In this document: positions 8,951 to 18,196 of the stretch, one piece after another
How the letters are laid out: each line of letters opens with the position of its first letter
How positions within the stretch are numbered: the stretch's first letter is position 1
Program-made: the position numbers and the translations under genes
The notes under the pieces: model-generated
Seen by the model: only the letters and a program-made list of their open reading frames with translations
Databases searched by the model: none
Told to the model about the DNA's origin: nothing
DNA from: Fluviicola sp. XM-24bin1
GTDB lineage: Bacteria > Bacteroidota > Bacteroidia > Flavobacteriales_D > Crocinitomicaceae
NCBI GenBank assembly: GCA_003149635.1
Contig: QCWI01000006.1
Location: forward strand, 185,677-249,676
DNA: 64,000 nucleotides
Reading direction: 5' to 3'

Positions 8951-9619
8951 TTATTTGGCGTTGCGAAGCAATACCTCGTCTACCATACCGTAATCTTTCG
9001 CTTCCTGCGATGTCATCCAATAATCACGATCTGAGTCTTCCCAAACCTTATCGTACTCTTGTTTTGAGTGGCTTGCGATGATTTCGTACAACTCTTTCTT
9101 GAGCTTCTGAATCTCACGCGCCGTGATTTCGATATCGGATGCTTGACCTTGCGCACCTCCCAATGGTTGGTGGATCATCACACGCGAGTGTTTCAACGCA
9201 GAACGTTTTCCATCAGCACCTGCACACAATAGAACGGCTCCCATAGAGGCTGCCATTCCTGTACAAATTGTAGCTACATCCGGATTGATGTACTGCATCG
9301 TATCGTAAATTCCTAATCCAGCGTAAACCGATCCTCCTGGTGAGTTCAAGTAAATCTGGATGTCTTTTTTAGGGTCAACTGATTCCAAGAACAACAATTG
9401 AGCGTTAATGATGTTCGCCACTTGATCGTTAATCCCTGTTCCAAGGAAGATGATGCGATCCATCATCAAACGTGAGAAAACGTCCATTTGAGTCATGTTC
9501 AGCTGGCGTTCTTCAATGATGTATGGTGTCAAAGATGACTCTATGTAATGCTCCATGTGCATGCTATTGATGCCTTGGTGCTTTGTTGCGTATTTTTTGA
9601 ATTCGTTTGAATCGAACAT
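8951..9619 (-). CDS. clpP: ATP-dependent Clp protease proteolytic subunit ClpP
   Basis: The product is 222 residues. ClpP forms the tetradecameric serine-protease barrel that degrades substrates unfolded by ClpX. The catalytic triad is visible: Ser125 in GMAASMGA, His150 in MIHQPLGG and Asp199 in DRDYW. The oxyanion-loop region LNSPGGSVYAG is intact. A short N-terminal extension precedes the conserved core, and internal Met residues (20, 22) could be alternative or processed starts. clpX follows downstream. Trigger factor, often the neighbour of clpPX, lies about 48 kb away here. Confidence 0.96.
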   Translation of the reverse strand: MFDSNEFKKYATKHQGINSMHMEHYIESSLTPYIIEERQLNMTQMDVFSRLMMDRIIFLGTGINDQVANIINAQLLFLESVDPKKDIQIYLNSPGGSVYAGLGIYDTMQYINPDVATICTGMAASMGAVLLCAGADGKRSALKHSRVMIHQPLGGAQGQASDIEITAREIQKLKKELYEIIASHSKQEYDKVWEDSDRDYWMTSQEAKDYGMVDEVLLRNAK

Positions 9620-9921
9620 ATTCTTTATTTGTGTTGTTTAATAACGTTAAAGCTAAAAACAAAGTTGGGATTGGCAATGCATTTGAATTCTGAAAAAACG
9701 TTAATGGAATCTATTGGTCTGGGATTGCTCAGAAGCCCAAGGTTTGAGGTTAATCGCAAAGGCGCAAAGACGCAAGAGTGCTTGTCAGATATCTGCTGTG
9801 TTTTGGTACGCCATGGATTATGACGATGACATAATCTTGTGTTCTTTTTACGATTTGCGGTGAAACGATCTGTATGCACCTTAGTGCCTTAGTGGTGAGT
9901 TTTCCTTGTATATTTGATACT
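9620..9921. repeat. intergenic region with Bacteroidota-type short repeats
   Basis: I see no gene in this stretch. It holds CGCAAAGGCGCAAAGACGCA (from 9755), a near-direct repeat of CGCAAAG units, and CTTAGTGCCTTAGTGGTG (9880-9897), two module types I associate with non-coding repeats in this phylum. Between them is a 7-bp inverted repeat GATTATG/CATAATC (9816-9822, 9830-9836). The region would hold the clpP promoter, but I find no clean TAnnTTTG box. Confidence 0.55.
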
Positions 9922-10842
9922 ATGCGACCAGAGGAGATACACGATAAACGGGTGCTGCTTTCGCCATTGAATTGGGGGATGGGGCATGTATCGCGATGCA
10001 TAGGCTTGATTCATCAATTATTGGAGCAGAACAATGTCATTATGGTTGCATCAAATGCTGAGCAGGAGGCAATCTTTCGAATGTACTTTCCCGAGTTGGA
10101 TTATGTCGCTCTGGAGGGATACCCCTTTCAATTTGAGGGGAATGGCAATTTTGCTTGGGATTTAGCTCAGAACCTTGGTGCTTTGAAGTCTCGTTTGAAG
10201 AAGGAACTGAAGGAAACGCAAACTTTGGTTCGATCGCACACCATTGATGTCGTTTTGAGTGATCATCGTTATGGATTCTTTTGTGAAGACGTGCCGTCGG
10301 TTTTCATTACGCATCAATACCATCTTCCGGTAAAAGGAATGCAAGTGCTTGCTGACAAGTGGCATAAAAAGCGGCTGCGACCATTTGACCACATTTGGGT
10401 TTTGGATTATCCAGATAGTCGATTATCGGGAAAGTTAAGTGCGAATCCAAATGATAATAGAGTGAAGTATGTTGGGCCGTATTCTCGCTTCTCATTATAT
10501 GATCTTAATCGCGAAAAGACAGAAGAAACGGTTGTGGTGGTGAGCGGCCCTGAGGTTTATGCCCAACAATTCGCAGATGAGATTCGCGCGAATCATCCTG
10601 AAGCAACGTTCATATGTCCAGATGCTATCGAACTTGATGAGGTGAAAAGAACCTCAGGAAATTGGAAAGAGCAGGATACAGCCATTCTTAACGCCCAACG
10701 ACTGATATCCCGCTCTGGTTATTCCACTATTATGGATCTTGAAGCTCTTAAGATTCCTGCCTTTCTGTACCCAACTCCGGGTCAGGCAGAGCAAATCTAT
10801 TTACACAATCGACTTACGGATTGTTCTGAATATAATCCATGA
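9922..10842 (+). CDS. MurG-like glycosyltransferase (family 28 type)
   Basis: The product is 306 residues from ATG 9922 (MRPEEIHDKRVLLSP); an earlier ATG at 9874 would add a poor extension. It has the GT-B N-terminal loop LLSPLNWGMGHVSRC, which resembles the GxGHVxR loop of MurG and UGT-type transferases, and a C-terminal nucleotide-sugar region around RLISRSGYSTIMDLEAL followed by PTPGQAEQIYLHNRL. The probable role is transfer of a sugar to an envelope lipid or glycan; donor and acceptor are unknown. It may be slightly short at the C-terminus compared with relatives, and its 3' end overlaps the convergent DUF4476 gene by 29 bases. Confidence 0.72.
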   Translation: MRPEEIHDKRVLLSPLNWGMGHVSRCIGLIHQLLEQNNVIMVASNAEQEAIFRMYFPELDYVALEGYPFQFEGNGNFAWDLAQNLGALKSRLKKELKETQTLVRSHTIDVVLSDHRYGFFCEDVPSVFITHQYHLPVKGMQVLADKWHKKRLRPFDHIWVLDYPDSRLSGKLSANPNDNRVKYVGPYSRFSLYDLNREKTEETVVVVSGPEVYAQQFADEIRANHPEATFICPDAIELDEVKRTSGNWKEQDTAILNAQRLISRSGYSTIMDLEALKIPAFLYPTPGQAEQIYLHNRLTDCSEYNP

Positions 10843-11218
10843 GTTCCTCGCGATCGCTCTTGTGCGTAAATGAATCCACTACGATCATATAATTCGATTG
10901 ACGATCTGTTGTTTGCTTGTACAGCTCTTTCGCCATTGTCAATTTGCTTGAATCGAACGTAAAACCGTCAAGAACAGTAACGACTTGTGTTGATACAAAG
11001 CAAAAGCCATCGGTTACTAAGCGAGCACGTTGCAATTTCTCGTCCTTGAAGGCTTGATCTTTAATTTGATCGCGCATTCCTTCAGCTTGCTGGTCGGTTG
11101 CTACATTCTCACAAAGGTTCACACTTGGCACCGTAGGCTGATTGATGATGATTCCATCTTCTGTTACAGTACATGCTGTCAAAAACACTAAAAATAAAGC
11201 GGTGTAAAGAATTTTCAT
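10814..11218 (-). CDS. lipoprotein with DUF4476-like domain
   Basis: The product is 134 residues from ATG 11218 (MKILYTALFLVFLTACTV). The LTAC lipobox marks it as a lipoprotein. The C-terminal half, with FDSSKLTMAKELYKQTTD and SDREELMDYI, resembles DUF4476, a small helical domain common in Bacteroidota and of unknown function. Its 3' end overlaps the convergent glycosyltransferase by 29 bases, which suggests that the two are expressed independently. Confidence 0.68.
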   Translation of the reverse strand: MKILYTALFLVFLTACTVTEDGIIINQPTVPSVNLCENVATDQQAEGMRDQIKDQAFKDEKLQRARLVTDGFCFVSTQVVTVLDGFTFDSSKLTMAKELYKQTTDRQSNYMIVVDSFTHKSDREELMDYIQNNP

Positions 11219-11347
11219 GGCATACAGTTTTAAGTTCAAAATGAAAGTTTCAAGAACCTTGCCAAAGTCTATCAAATTAGTAGAGTAAAGATGACCGTGC
11301 CTGCGTCAGGCAGGAAAGAGCAAAGACAGAAATATCTACGAATAAAA

Positions 11348-11373
11348 AAAGACCCCGATAATTCGGAGTCTTT
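11348..11373 (-). terminator. terminator after the lamin-tail-type cargo gene
   Basis: Minus-strand arms AAAGACTCCGA and TCGGGGTCTTT pair with one mismatch and are followed by a run of seven T. It lies just past the stop of the minus-strand gene at 11392. About 30 bases further is a short palindrome-like CCTGC...GCAGG motif (11311-11323). Confidence 0.75.
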
Positions 11374-11391
11374 ATTCTTTCAGTCTTTTGT

Positions 11392-13521
11392 CTATTTATA
11401 AACTCTCTGCGTCGTTCCGTCGCTATACAAGCGGATTTGAACTCCTTTGAAGTTTGCGTCTACTTTCTGTCCAAGTAAGTTGTAAATTCCTACCAATTCT
11501 ACATCTGGAATCAAACGGTTGTCGATAGATACAATCTTCGTGTATTTCGTCTTCGTGCCATCGTTGTCGAATTGTACCAGTCGATAGTAGTTCATGTCGT
11601 TTGCGAAGGTTACGTCTATCATTTGATATTCGTTGATCTCGTTAGAGTTCCCAACAGCATCAATGGATCCAACTTCTACCCATTTCTTTCCGTCTGTGCT
11701 GCGTTCAATCATAAAGTAATCGGCGTCTCTTTCGCTAACCGTGTACCAATACAAAACGTTTCCTTCTGGTGCGTTTACGCCTTTGAAAGCTCCGATTTCA
11801 ACCGGCAACACCGTTACTGGACACGTTGCAGCGGCAGTATCACGCATTAGGAGCAACCAAGCGGTATTTGCAGCATTGTTCCCAGTTCCAGGAGTTTGGT
11901 TTCCTGCCGTAGTTCCAGAACTCCAGTTTGCTACATCAAATGGATCTCCATCATTGAACCAACCCGCCATACCAGAACCGGATCCTGTAAACAATTTTAA
12001 ATTATCAGGTCCCCCGGTCATTTCGCTTCCTCCGTAAGAAACACCATGGTAGTAATCGCCATTAGGCACGCGCACTTGGATAGCGTCTCCCGTGTTACGC
12101 AAACTCAGCGGGTTCCAGCCTGTTAATGGAGCCGTTGCATAGGTACAAGGTGTGTACGTTGAGTCTGGTGAGCTCGAAACAGGCATCGTAGTGCAACGTT
12201 CGAACAGCGTGCTAGTGTGAGGGACTACATATAATGAATCATTATCAGCATCAGTTGGATCGTCTGCTGGCAAATCTCCATTCGGATCATCGGCATTGTA
12301 AATCACGATTACCGATCCAACAGGTACTGCTGCCCATTGCGCATCATTTGTAAATCGGAAGTGTCCAGGAGCAATTCCAGAGGCCGTACCGTCATAATCT
12401 GCAGGGTTGGTAAAGGTGGCGTTGTTATCGTCAAGGATGTACTCGCGGATATCCACAGATTCGCCACATTCACCAGCGACTACAAATTCGTAGTACTCTT
12501 GGTTACCAGAAGGCCCATTCGACCACTCGTTGATAACCAAACCGGCAGCTGGTAGTCCTGGAAGACACGCATCATTTTGATTGATGGCAAATGCCGCGCT
12601 GTTGGTTCCAATCGTAGAAGGACTATCTGAAATAATTCGAATCACGTAACCAGTTCCAGAAATGGTAGTTGATGGAATAGTAATGGAAATGGATCCAGAA
12701 TTAGCCGTAGAAGTCAAGGTTCCAATATTCACTGGGTTGGCAAAGCTTCCGCTGCCATCAGAAAGTTGAGCTGTATAAACATTTCCGCCGGTAAACGTTC
12801 CGGTAGATGTGAAGGCGATGGAGCCTGTGTCATCTGTTCCTGCATTACACTCAACATCAAAAGGCGCTCCAGTCACGGCACCTGTCGTAATGGTGTTTGT
12901 AGGTGTTGAACACGCAGCACAACTTGTTGTATGACTTCCTAGATCAGAGTAATCGTTACTGGAATTTGTTGATGTCCATTCTGTTGACAAGGTCGTAAAT
13001 GATGTTGTGCTACACGAACCCGTTGGATCAGGAACTCCTGTACAAACAGAAGCATTACGGATGTAGCTGTTGTTTGCTGTTCCATTTGTTCCCACTGCCG
13101 TCCATTCCGAACCAGGATCACATCCAATATCACCAAAGACATCTAAAACTGTGGTACCATCGAATAAATCGTACGCGTCATCACCATTATGGTTGATACT
13201 TGAATTCGTTTGATCGGCTAAAGCCAACAGCGTGGCTTCTGAACTTGAGTTACACACAACGTATGTTCCGCAGGCAGGTATAGTTCCGGTAAGCGATATA
13301 GAGGTTGCTGTTGTGGATCCATTGGAATAACGTCGAAGTGAATACCCTGTTAAGTTGATGTCCGATGCTGTTGTATTAAATAGCTCAATACACTTGTTAT
13401 TAGAAGTACCCTCCAGGTATTCGGAAATAATGATTTGCGAGTTACCCCAATTTGAAATTGAAATAACGACTGCGGCAAGCAGCATTGCAAAAAAGCGAGT
13501 TGAAAGAGTTGAGCGTGTCAT
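11392..13521 (-). CDS. secreted lamin-tail-domain-like protein, T9SS cargo
   Basis: The product is 709 residues. The signal peptide ends near SISNWGNSQ. Residues about 28-140 look like a lamin-tail domain (IIISEYLEGTSNNKCIELFN, NLTGYSLRRYSNGS, DVFGDIGCDPGSEW); a second similar region starts at AGLVINEWSNGPSGNQEYYE. The C-terminal part has a fibronectin-like strand pattern (NVLYWYTVSERDADYFMIER) and a T9SS type A tail ending VQIRLYSDGTTQRVYK. Composition is rich in Ser, Thr and Gly. It is probably exported to the cell surface by T9SS; relatives are often linked to nuclease or phosphatase cargos, but no catalytic domain is visible here. Confidence 0.72.
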   Translation of the reverse strand: MTRSTLSTRFFAMLLAAVVISISNWGNSQIIISEYLEGTSNNKCIELFNTTASDINLTGYSLRRYSNGSTTATSISLTGTIPACGTYVVCNSSSEATLLALADQTNSSINHNGDDAYDLFDGTTVLDVFGDIGCDPGSEWTAVGTNGTANNSYIRNASVCTGVPDPTGSCSTTSFTTLSTEWTSTNSSNDYSDLGSHTTSCAACSTPTNTITTGAVTGAPFDVECNAGTDDTGSIAFTSTGTFTGGNVYTAQLSDGSGSFANPVNIGTLTSTANSGSISITIPSTTISGTGYVIRIISDSPSTIGTNSAAFAINQNDACLPGLPAAGLVINEWSNGPSGNQEYYEFVVAGECGESVDIREYILDDNNATFTNPADYDGTASGIAPGHFRFTNDAQWAAVPVGSVIVIYNADDPNGDLPADDPTDADNDSLYVVPHTSTLFERCTTMPVSSSPDSTYTPCTYATAPLTGWNPLSLRNTGDAIQVRVPNGDYYHGVSYGGSEMTGGPDNLKLFTGSGSGMAGWFNDGDPFDVANWSSGTTAGNQTPGTGNNAANTAWLLLMRDTAAATCPVTVLPVEIGAFKGVNAPEGNVLYWYTVSERDADYFMIERSTDGKKWVEVGSIDAVGNSNEINEYQMIDVTFANDMNYYRLVQFDNDGTKTKYTKIVSIDNRLIPDVELVGIYNLLGQKVDANFKGVQIRLYSDGTTQRVYK

Positions 13522-13680
13522 AATAATAATTGACTGGAATGTACTGGAGTCTTTTCCGTTTCGAACGGGGACGCGAGTCCAGATTGCGTCAACTATTATC
13601 CTCTCTCATAAAGCATGCTCATTGGCATATTATATCCTATTACTCTGATCATCTTGTCTTTAGAAGTATTGTTGACATAC

Positions 13681-13710
13681 CAAAGATACGCCCTTAAAAG
13701 GGATATTCAA
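13681..13710 (-). promoter_or_regulatory. promoter of the lamin-tail-type cargo gene
   Basis: On the minus strand TTG (13710-13708), a 19-base spacer and TATCTTTG (13688-13681) match the Bacteroidota -33/-7 consensus and spacing. The predicted start lies near 13674, leaving an unusually long leader of about 150 bases before the ATG at 13521. The rest of 13522-13944 shows no gene. Confidence 0.72.
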
Positions 13711-13944
13711 AAAGCAATGTTAAGGCAATGTTAAGAGGTTGCGTTTAGAGATTACAAGAACTTCTCAGCTTGATTTTTTCGTGGAATTCTAAAACGGTTT
13801 AGTTCTGTTTGAAGATTTTGTTTATCGAAAAAGTACTGTTCAAAACGTCTCACTTTTGTTGATAAAAAATAACACAACGGTAATAAAAAGGGAGGAGAGG
13901 GAAGCTAGGAGGAGGGCGTGGTGCTGACTTTTGGGCACAAAAAA

Positions 13945-13972
13945 AAAGCCCTGACGAAACCGTCAGGGCTTT
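13945..13972 (-). terminator. strong terminator after the OmpA/TPR lipoprotein gene
   Basis: A perfect 12-bp stem, AAAGCCCTGACG with CGTCAGGGCTTT, encloses an AAAC-type 4-base loop. On the minus strand it is followed by a long T-run. It lies 20 bases past the stop of the gene at 13992. Confidence 0.85.
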
Positions 13973-13991
13973 CTAGTATTAGAATTCAAAA

Positions 13992-15695
13992 TTACTTCAC
14001 TAGTGCAGAGAATGTAGCGTCTTCTGCATATTTCAAGAACTCACGATCTTTCATTGCTTTCGCTTTGTAAGGTCCGTCCTTAGCGATAGCAGACTTCAAG
14101 TTGCTAACTACAGCTGAAAGGTTGTCCTGACGAGCAGCAGCAATCGCTTTCAAGTAAGCTCCCTGAGCAGAATCTGCATCAGCGCTGCTTCCAATTGTTC
14201 CATCAACCGCTGAAGCGTTTCCGTTCAACAACTGAGCAAGAGCTAAGTTGAATGAAGCGTCTGCAGCTCCTAGGTTGCTAACAGCAGAAGCGTAATCTCC
14301 GTTTTGGATATCGATGATTCCTTTGTTGTAAGAAACTTCTTTTGTTGATCCAGCCTGAGCCAAGAACTTAGAAGCTTGAGCACGATCTCCTTCTACGATG
14401 TAAACAGCTCCCAAGTTGTTTTTCGCGTATTCGTTTTCTTGAACGTTGTTTGAGTTCTCAAACTTCTCTTTCGCTTCAGAGATTTTGTTCATTTCAAACA
14501 ATACCGCTCCAACGTTATTAGATGTACGGTAATCGTCTGGGTAACGCTCCTCAGCAATTTTGTAAACACGAAGCTTCTCGTTCAAATCAGTGTAAAGATT
14601 CGCACAGAACAACAACTCTTCCACGTCCATTGTATCTGAATTCGTTTTAGAGTACTGCATCATTTCCTCATCAGAGAATCCAGTCTCGTTGTAGTTTGTT
14701 ACGATCTCAGCACGACGCAATTGAGGGAAAATGTTACGATCCAAGTAAGTGAATGACTTACCTAGGTCACGCATTTTTTGCTCGCGTGTGTCCGGGTTTT
14801 TCTCTTGATCCAAAATACGTAGAACCAATTGCTTGTCGCTCGCGTCCATTTTAGTGTCCGCTTCCAACTCACGCTTGAATCCGTCGTAATCCTCTCCAGA
14901 TCCTTTCAATACGTAATCACCAGCTTCTTGTCCTTTAGTGTGCTCAGCTTTCTTAGCAACTTTCATCGCTGCTTCAGAACCTGTAGTTGCACGATCTGAT
15001 GACAAGTTCGTATTCTTTCCAGTTTCACCTTCTGGTGAAGCGTGTCCAGTAACGTTGAAACCAGTAACCTCGATTTTCGGGTTCTCGTTTGCCATTTCCA
15101 AGAATGCCTGAAGTTCTTTTACGTCATCATCACGCATTTCAGTAGAAAGTACTTCAGAACGACCTTTCATGTAGTTAATTACAGTCAAGTTCGACTCTGG
15201 AGTTACACGCTCAAATTTGTCAGATGCGTAGCGCACCATTGGAGCCTTGTTTACCAAGTAAGGCGTAATGATACAAGCATCACAGATTTCTGTAGCTTCT
15301 ACCTCACCTTTTTCTTTTTCTCCTTTATAGATTTTACCAGTTACCACCAATTTGGCAGTTTCCATGTCTGCTTTGTAAGGAACTTTGTCCGTATAAGTTA
15401 CTTTTCCTCCAGCTTTGTACTGGATAGCGTCTCCGCTTCCTGTTGCTTTTTCTCCTTGAACGCGCAATGGCTTCAATGAAGTGCTTCCAAGTGTAGGGGT
15501 GAACTCAACAGCAGCTTTTTTGTTGATTGATTTTTCTGGGAACGTAAGTTCAACAGTAACCTCAACTGAATCTCCGTGCATTTCTAACGGATCTGGGTCA
15601 CATGCGTAATCGACTTCTTTTAGTAGTTTACATCCGGTTGAAAAACCACCGGCAACCACTAGAAGTGCCAATACTTTGATGGTTTGCTTTTTCAT
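13992..15695 (-). CDS. outer-membrane lipoprotein with OmpA-like and TPR regions
   Basis: The product is 567 residues from ATG 15695 (MKKQTIKVLALLVVAGGF). The lipobox is STGC. After a beta-rich N-terminal half, the segment VTGFNVTGHASPEGETGKNT and the following SSDRA resemble the peptidoglycan-binding OmpA-like fold (normally GHTD...SxxRA). The last 180 residues are TPR-like helical repeats (YRTSNNVGAVLFEMNKISEA, YAKNNLGAVYIVEGDRAQ). It probably anchors the outer membrane to peptidoglycan or acts as a scaffold. It has its own terminator and is not obviously in an operon. The exact family is not certain to me. Confidence 0.7.
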   Translation of the reverse strand: MKKQTIKVLALLVVAGGFSTGCKLLKEVDYACDPDPLEMHGDSVEVTVELTFPEKSINKKAAVEFTPTLGSTSLKPLRVQGEKATGSGDAIQYKAGGKVTYTDKVPYKADMETAKLVVTGKIYKGEKEKGEVEATEICDACIITPYLVNKAPMVRYASDKFERVTPESNLTVINYMKGRSEVLSTEMRDDDVKELQAFLEMANENPKIEVTGFNVTGHASPEGETGKNTNLSSDRATTGSEAAMKVAKKAEHTKGQEAGDYVLKGSGEDYDGFKRELEADTKMDASDKQLVLRILDQEKNPDTREQKMRDLGKSFTYLDRNIFPQLRRAEIVTNYNETGFSDEEMMQYSKTNSDTMDVEELLFCANLYTDLNEKLRVYKIAEERYPDDYRTSNNVGAVLFEMNKISEAKEKFENSNNVQENEYAKNNLGAVYIVEGDRAQASKFLAQAGSTKEVSYNKGIIDIQNGDYASAVSNLGAADASFNLALAQLLNGNASAVDGTIGSSADADSAQGAYLKAIAAARQDNLSAVVSNLKSAIAKDGPYKAKAMKDREFLKYAEDATFSALVK

Positions 15696-15776
15696 AGTAA
15701 GTATAAATTCTATATTTCTGCACAATAATAGCAATAATTTTTCTATTGAATCGCTGATTTTTAAAACGTAGAAAGA

Positions 15777-16274
15777 TTATTTGCTTTCGTAGAGCAGGAC
15801 TGCCGATTCGTCGTCACAAACTGCTATTATTTGCTTAATCGTTTTTCCTGTTTTCGGATGAGTAAATTCAGGGGCAATTTCTAGTAGTGGAAGCAGTACA
15901 AATTTTCTGTTGCCCATTTGTGGGTGTGGAATCTTTAGTTGGTCACTATCCAATTCTAAGTCGCCGTATGTAAGAATGTCGATATCAATTACTCGCGAAG
16001 CGTATCCGTTGGAAGTTTTCTGTTCTCTGCCGAGTTCCGATTCAATTTTTTGGAATATCTGAAGTAACTCTAGTGGTGCTATATCTGTTTCCAGAGATGC
16101 ACAGATGTTCAAGAATTGAGTCGCTGCTTCAAATCCCCATGGCTCGGATTCGTAATATCCGGAAACGTTTTTTATTTCAGCCACACGTGATGAGATGAGA
16201 TGCAATGCTTCTTCAAGAAACTGCTCACGATTTCCTAGATTGCTCCCTAACGAAAGATAAACTAAGGCGCCCAT
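15777..16274 (-). CDS. folK: 2-amino-4-hydroxy-6-hydroxymethyldihydropteridine pyrophosphokinase FolK
   Basis: The product is 165 residues, the usual HPPK length. It transfers pyrophosphate from ATP to 6-hydroxymethyl-7,8-dihydropterin in folate synthesis. Signature segments are YLSLGSNLGNRE at the N-terminus, YYESEPWGF, the metal-binding RVIDIDIL (two Asp) and PHPQMGNRKFVLLPLLEIAP. It overlaps the 3' end of gldD by 13 bases and is therefore the last gene of the mutY-ssb-gldE-gldD-folK cluster. Confidence 0.94.
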   Translation of the reverse strand: MGALVYLSLGSNLGNREQFLEEALHLISSRVAEIKNVSGYYESEPWGFEAATQFLNICASLETDIAPLELLQIFQKIESELGREQKTSNGYASRVIDIDILTYGDLELDSDQLKIPHPQMGNRKFVLLPLLEIAPEFTHPKTGKTIKQIIAVCDDESAVLLYESK

Positions 16275-16837
16275 TGAAAGGTCTCCATCAATTGTTCCAA
16301 ATCTTGCTGCAGATAGTCTAGCGTTGGGCGTAATGAATCGTAATTCGGAGCAAAGTTGAACAATACTTCTGCGTAGACGAATCGGTCAGTGCTATCCGTC
16401 ATGTAGAATTGAAACGGTGTTGCCACATCTCCCTCTAAACGGAATAGGGTTCCAAAAACACGGTCTTCTGGACGCATAATCGTCAAATCTACAATATTCG
16501 TTGCCTTCGTTTTGTGAAAATCGACTTCATCGTTGGCATTGTTAATATAGTAGGAAAGCGGTTCATTCATGTCCCAGTAACGGAAATACATGGTGCCGTT
16601 CATTGGCCCTAACTGTATGCGTCGATGACAATCACTATTCGTATCGCCCGGTGCTTTTTCTACGGTATAGATTTCTGGCAAATCAAACTGATAATTGCAC
16701 GAGTCGACATATCTATTGTATTTATGGTCGGGCAACTCGGTGCGCAAATACGATGGTGGCTTCGGAATTGGAGCATCTTCCTCACATGCCGTTAGCAGTA
16801 ACAATAAAATGGGTAGGATCAGAATTCCTGACTTCAT
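16262..16837 (-). CDS. gldD: gliding motility lipoprotein GldD
   Basis: The product is 191 residues with a lipoprotein signal (LLLLTAC). Segments typical of GldD are PKPPSYLRTELPDHKY near the N-terminus, the short CNYQFDLP, FGTLFRLEGDVATPFQFYMTDST and the C-terminal ETFQW. GldD is an envelope lipoprotein essential for gliding and T9SS secretion in F. johnsoniae. Its start overlaps the gldE stop (ATGA, 4 bases), reproducing the known gldE-gldD pairing. Confidence 0.92.
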   Translation of the reverse strand: MKSGILILPILLLLLTACEEDAPIPKPPSYLRTELPDHKYNRYVDSCNYQFDLPEIYTVEKAPGDTNSDCHRRIQLGPMNGTMYFRYWDMNEPLSYYINNANDEVDFHKTKATNIVDLTIMRPEDRVFGTLFRLEGDVATPFQFYMTDSTDRFVYAEVLFNFAPNYDSLRPTLDYLQQDLEQLMETFQWAP

Positions 16838-18183
16838 ACTTCTTTTGTTTCTTCTAGTTTGATGGCTTTCACCATTTTGATTCGCTTTTTATCGCTTGAT
16901 TCTACAATCAACTGTAATGGCCCGATGGTCACTTGCTCGTTGTTTTTAAGAATCCTTCCTGCTACTTCAACGATCAATCCGCCAATAGTTTCAGTGGCTT
17001 GCGTATCGATTTCAAGATTTTCTTCCGAAATGTTCAAGACTTTATAGAAATCTACCAAGGCCGTTTTTCCTTCAAATAGGTATTCGGAATCACTGATTTT
17101 GGTGTACACCAATTCGTCGTCGTCGAATTCATCGGTGATTTCACCTACGATTTCTTCCAAAACATCTTCTAAGGTCACGATCCCACATGTTCCTCCGTAT
17201 TCATCTACAACCATGGCAATGTGTACCTTCTTCTCCTGGAAATCTTTCAAGAGATCGTCAATCTTTCGGTTTTCCGTAACGAAGAAGGGTTTTCGAACTA
17301 ATGCTGCCCAATCGGTTTCTTGCTCATTTTCCGAATTGAGGTAGGGAAGGAGATCTTTGATAAAGAGTACACCAACAATTTTATCAAAAGACTCTTCGTA
17401 CACCGGAAGTCGTGAGTGACCGCATTCCAGAATTTTTGTCAGAACATCTTGATAGCTATCAGAAATTTCGAGTGCATGAACATCCAATCGAGGGCGCATG
17501 ATTTGACGTACTTCCGTGGAACCGAATTTTACAATCCCCTCAAGAATTTTGTGTTCGCTATCGTCGGAATCTTCCTCTTTGGTTAGGGCAAGCGCCTGCT
17601 CCAATTCATCTGTGGAAACGTCTACTTTACCTCTCCGCATGCGACGCTGGATGAGGGTTGTGCCTGATACGAGTCCCAATCGAATCCAAGAAATTGGAGG
17701 AATGTTATTCAGTCGGTACAACGGGCGCGCCATCATTTTTGAAAATGCGAGTGATCGTTTGTTGGCGTAAATTTTCGGAATTACTTCTCCCAGAATTAAC
17801 AAAGTAAGCGTGATCACCACAAATTCAAGGAGGAATTCGGCGGTTCCGCTAATTCCGGTATCCTCCAAAATTCCACGCATGATGGAACTGGATAAAATTA
17901 CGATAGCGACATTAACGAAGTTGTTCGAGATCAGTATAGTCGCTAATAATTCCTGAGGCTTGTCTAAAAGTTTGTTAACGTAATTAGCACGTTTGCCAGT
18001 GTCGTTTCTTAAATCTTCTTTTTCGGCAGGACTTAATGAAAAGAAGGCTGCTTCAGAACCGGAAACCAATGCAGACATTGCAATGAGCAAAAGCAAGATC
18101 ACCAAAAAGATGTAGTCCTGAACTCCGCCAAAACCAGCGGTTGCGATATTTGAATAAGAAACGTAACTCGAGGGGTCGTCCAT
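16834..18183 (-). CDS. gldE: gliding motility-associated protein GldE (CNNM/CorC-type)
   Basis: The product is 449 residues from ATG 18183 (MDDPSSYVSYSN). It has a DUF21/CNNM transmembrane domain with about four segments (FLVILLLLIAMSALVSGSEA, then SNNFVNVAIVILS), two CBS domains (GHSRLPVYEESFDKIVGVLF; VHIAMVVDEYGGTCGIVTLE) and a C-terminal CorC/HlyC domain (ETIGGLIVEVAGRI). Such proteins are linked to divalent-cation efflux; GldE supports GldD function. It lies between ssb and gldD, with only 13 bases to ssb. Confidence 0.92.
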   Translation of the reverse strand: MDDPSSYVSYSNIATAGFGGVQDYIFLVILLLLIAMSALVSGSEAAFFSLSPAEKEDLRNDTGKRANYVNKLLDKPQELLATILISNNFVNVAIVILSSSIMRGILEDTGISGTAEFLLEFVVITLTLLILGEVIPKIYANKRSLAFSKMMARPLYRLNNIPPISWIRLGLVSGTTLIQRRMRRGKVDVSTDELEQALALTKEEDSDDSEHKILEGIVKFGSTEVRQIMRPRLDVHALEISDSYQDVLTKILECGHSRLPVYEESFDKIVGVLFIKDLLPYLNSENEQETDWAALVRKPFFVTENRKIDDLLKDFQEKKVHIAMVVDEYGGTCGIVTLEDVLEEIVGEITDEFDDDELVYTKISDSEYLFEGKTALVDFYKVLNISEENLEIDTQATETIGGLIVEVAGRILKNNEQVTIGPLQLIVESSDKKRIKMVKAIKLEETKEV

Positions 18184-18196
18184 GTTTTGCAATTAA

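Noticed and set aside
9750..9900. CRISPR-like short repeats upstream of the glycosyltransferase gene
   Set aside because: Units are 7-8 bases, adjacent and imperfect, with no spacers; they look like ordinary intergenic repeats.
15042..15479. 145-codon plus-strand frame, rich in Phe and Ser, inside the OmpA/TPR lipoprotein gene
   Set aside because: Composition is the complement of a Lys/Glu-rich gene; no start signal or motif.
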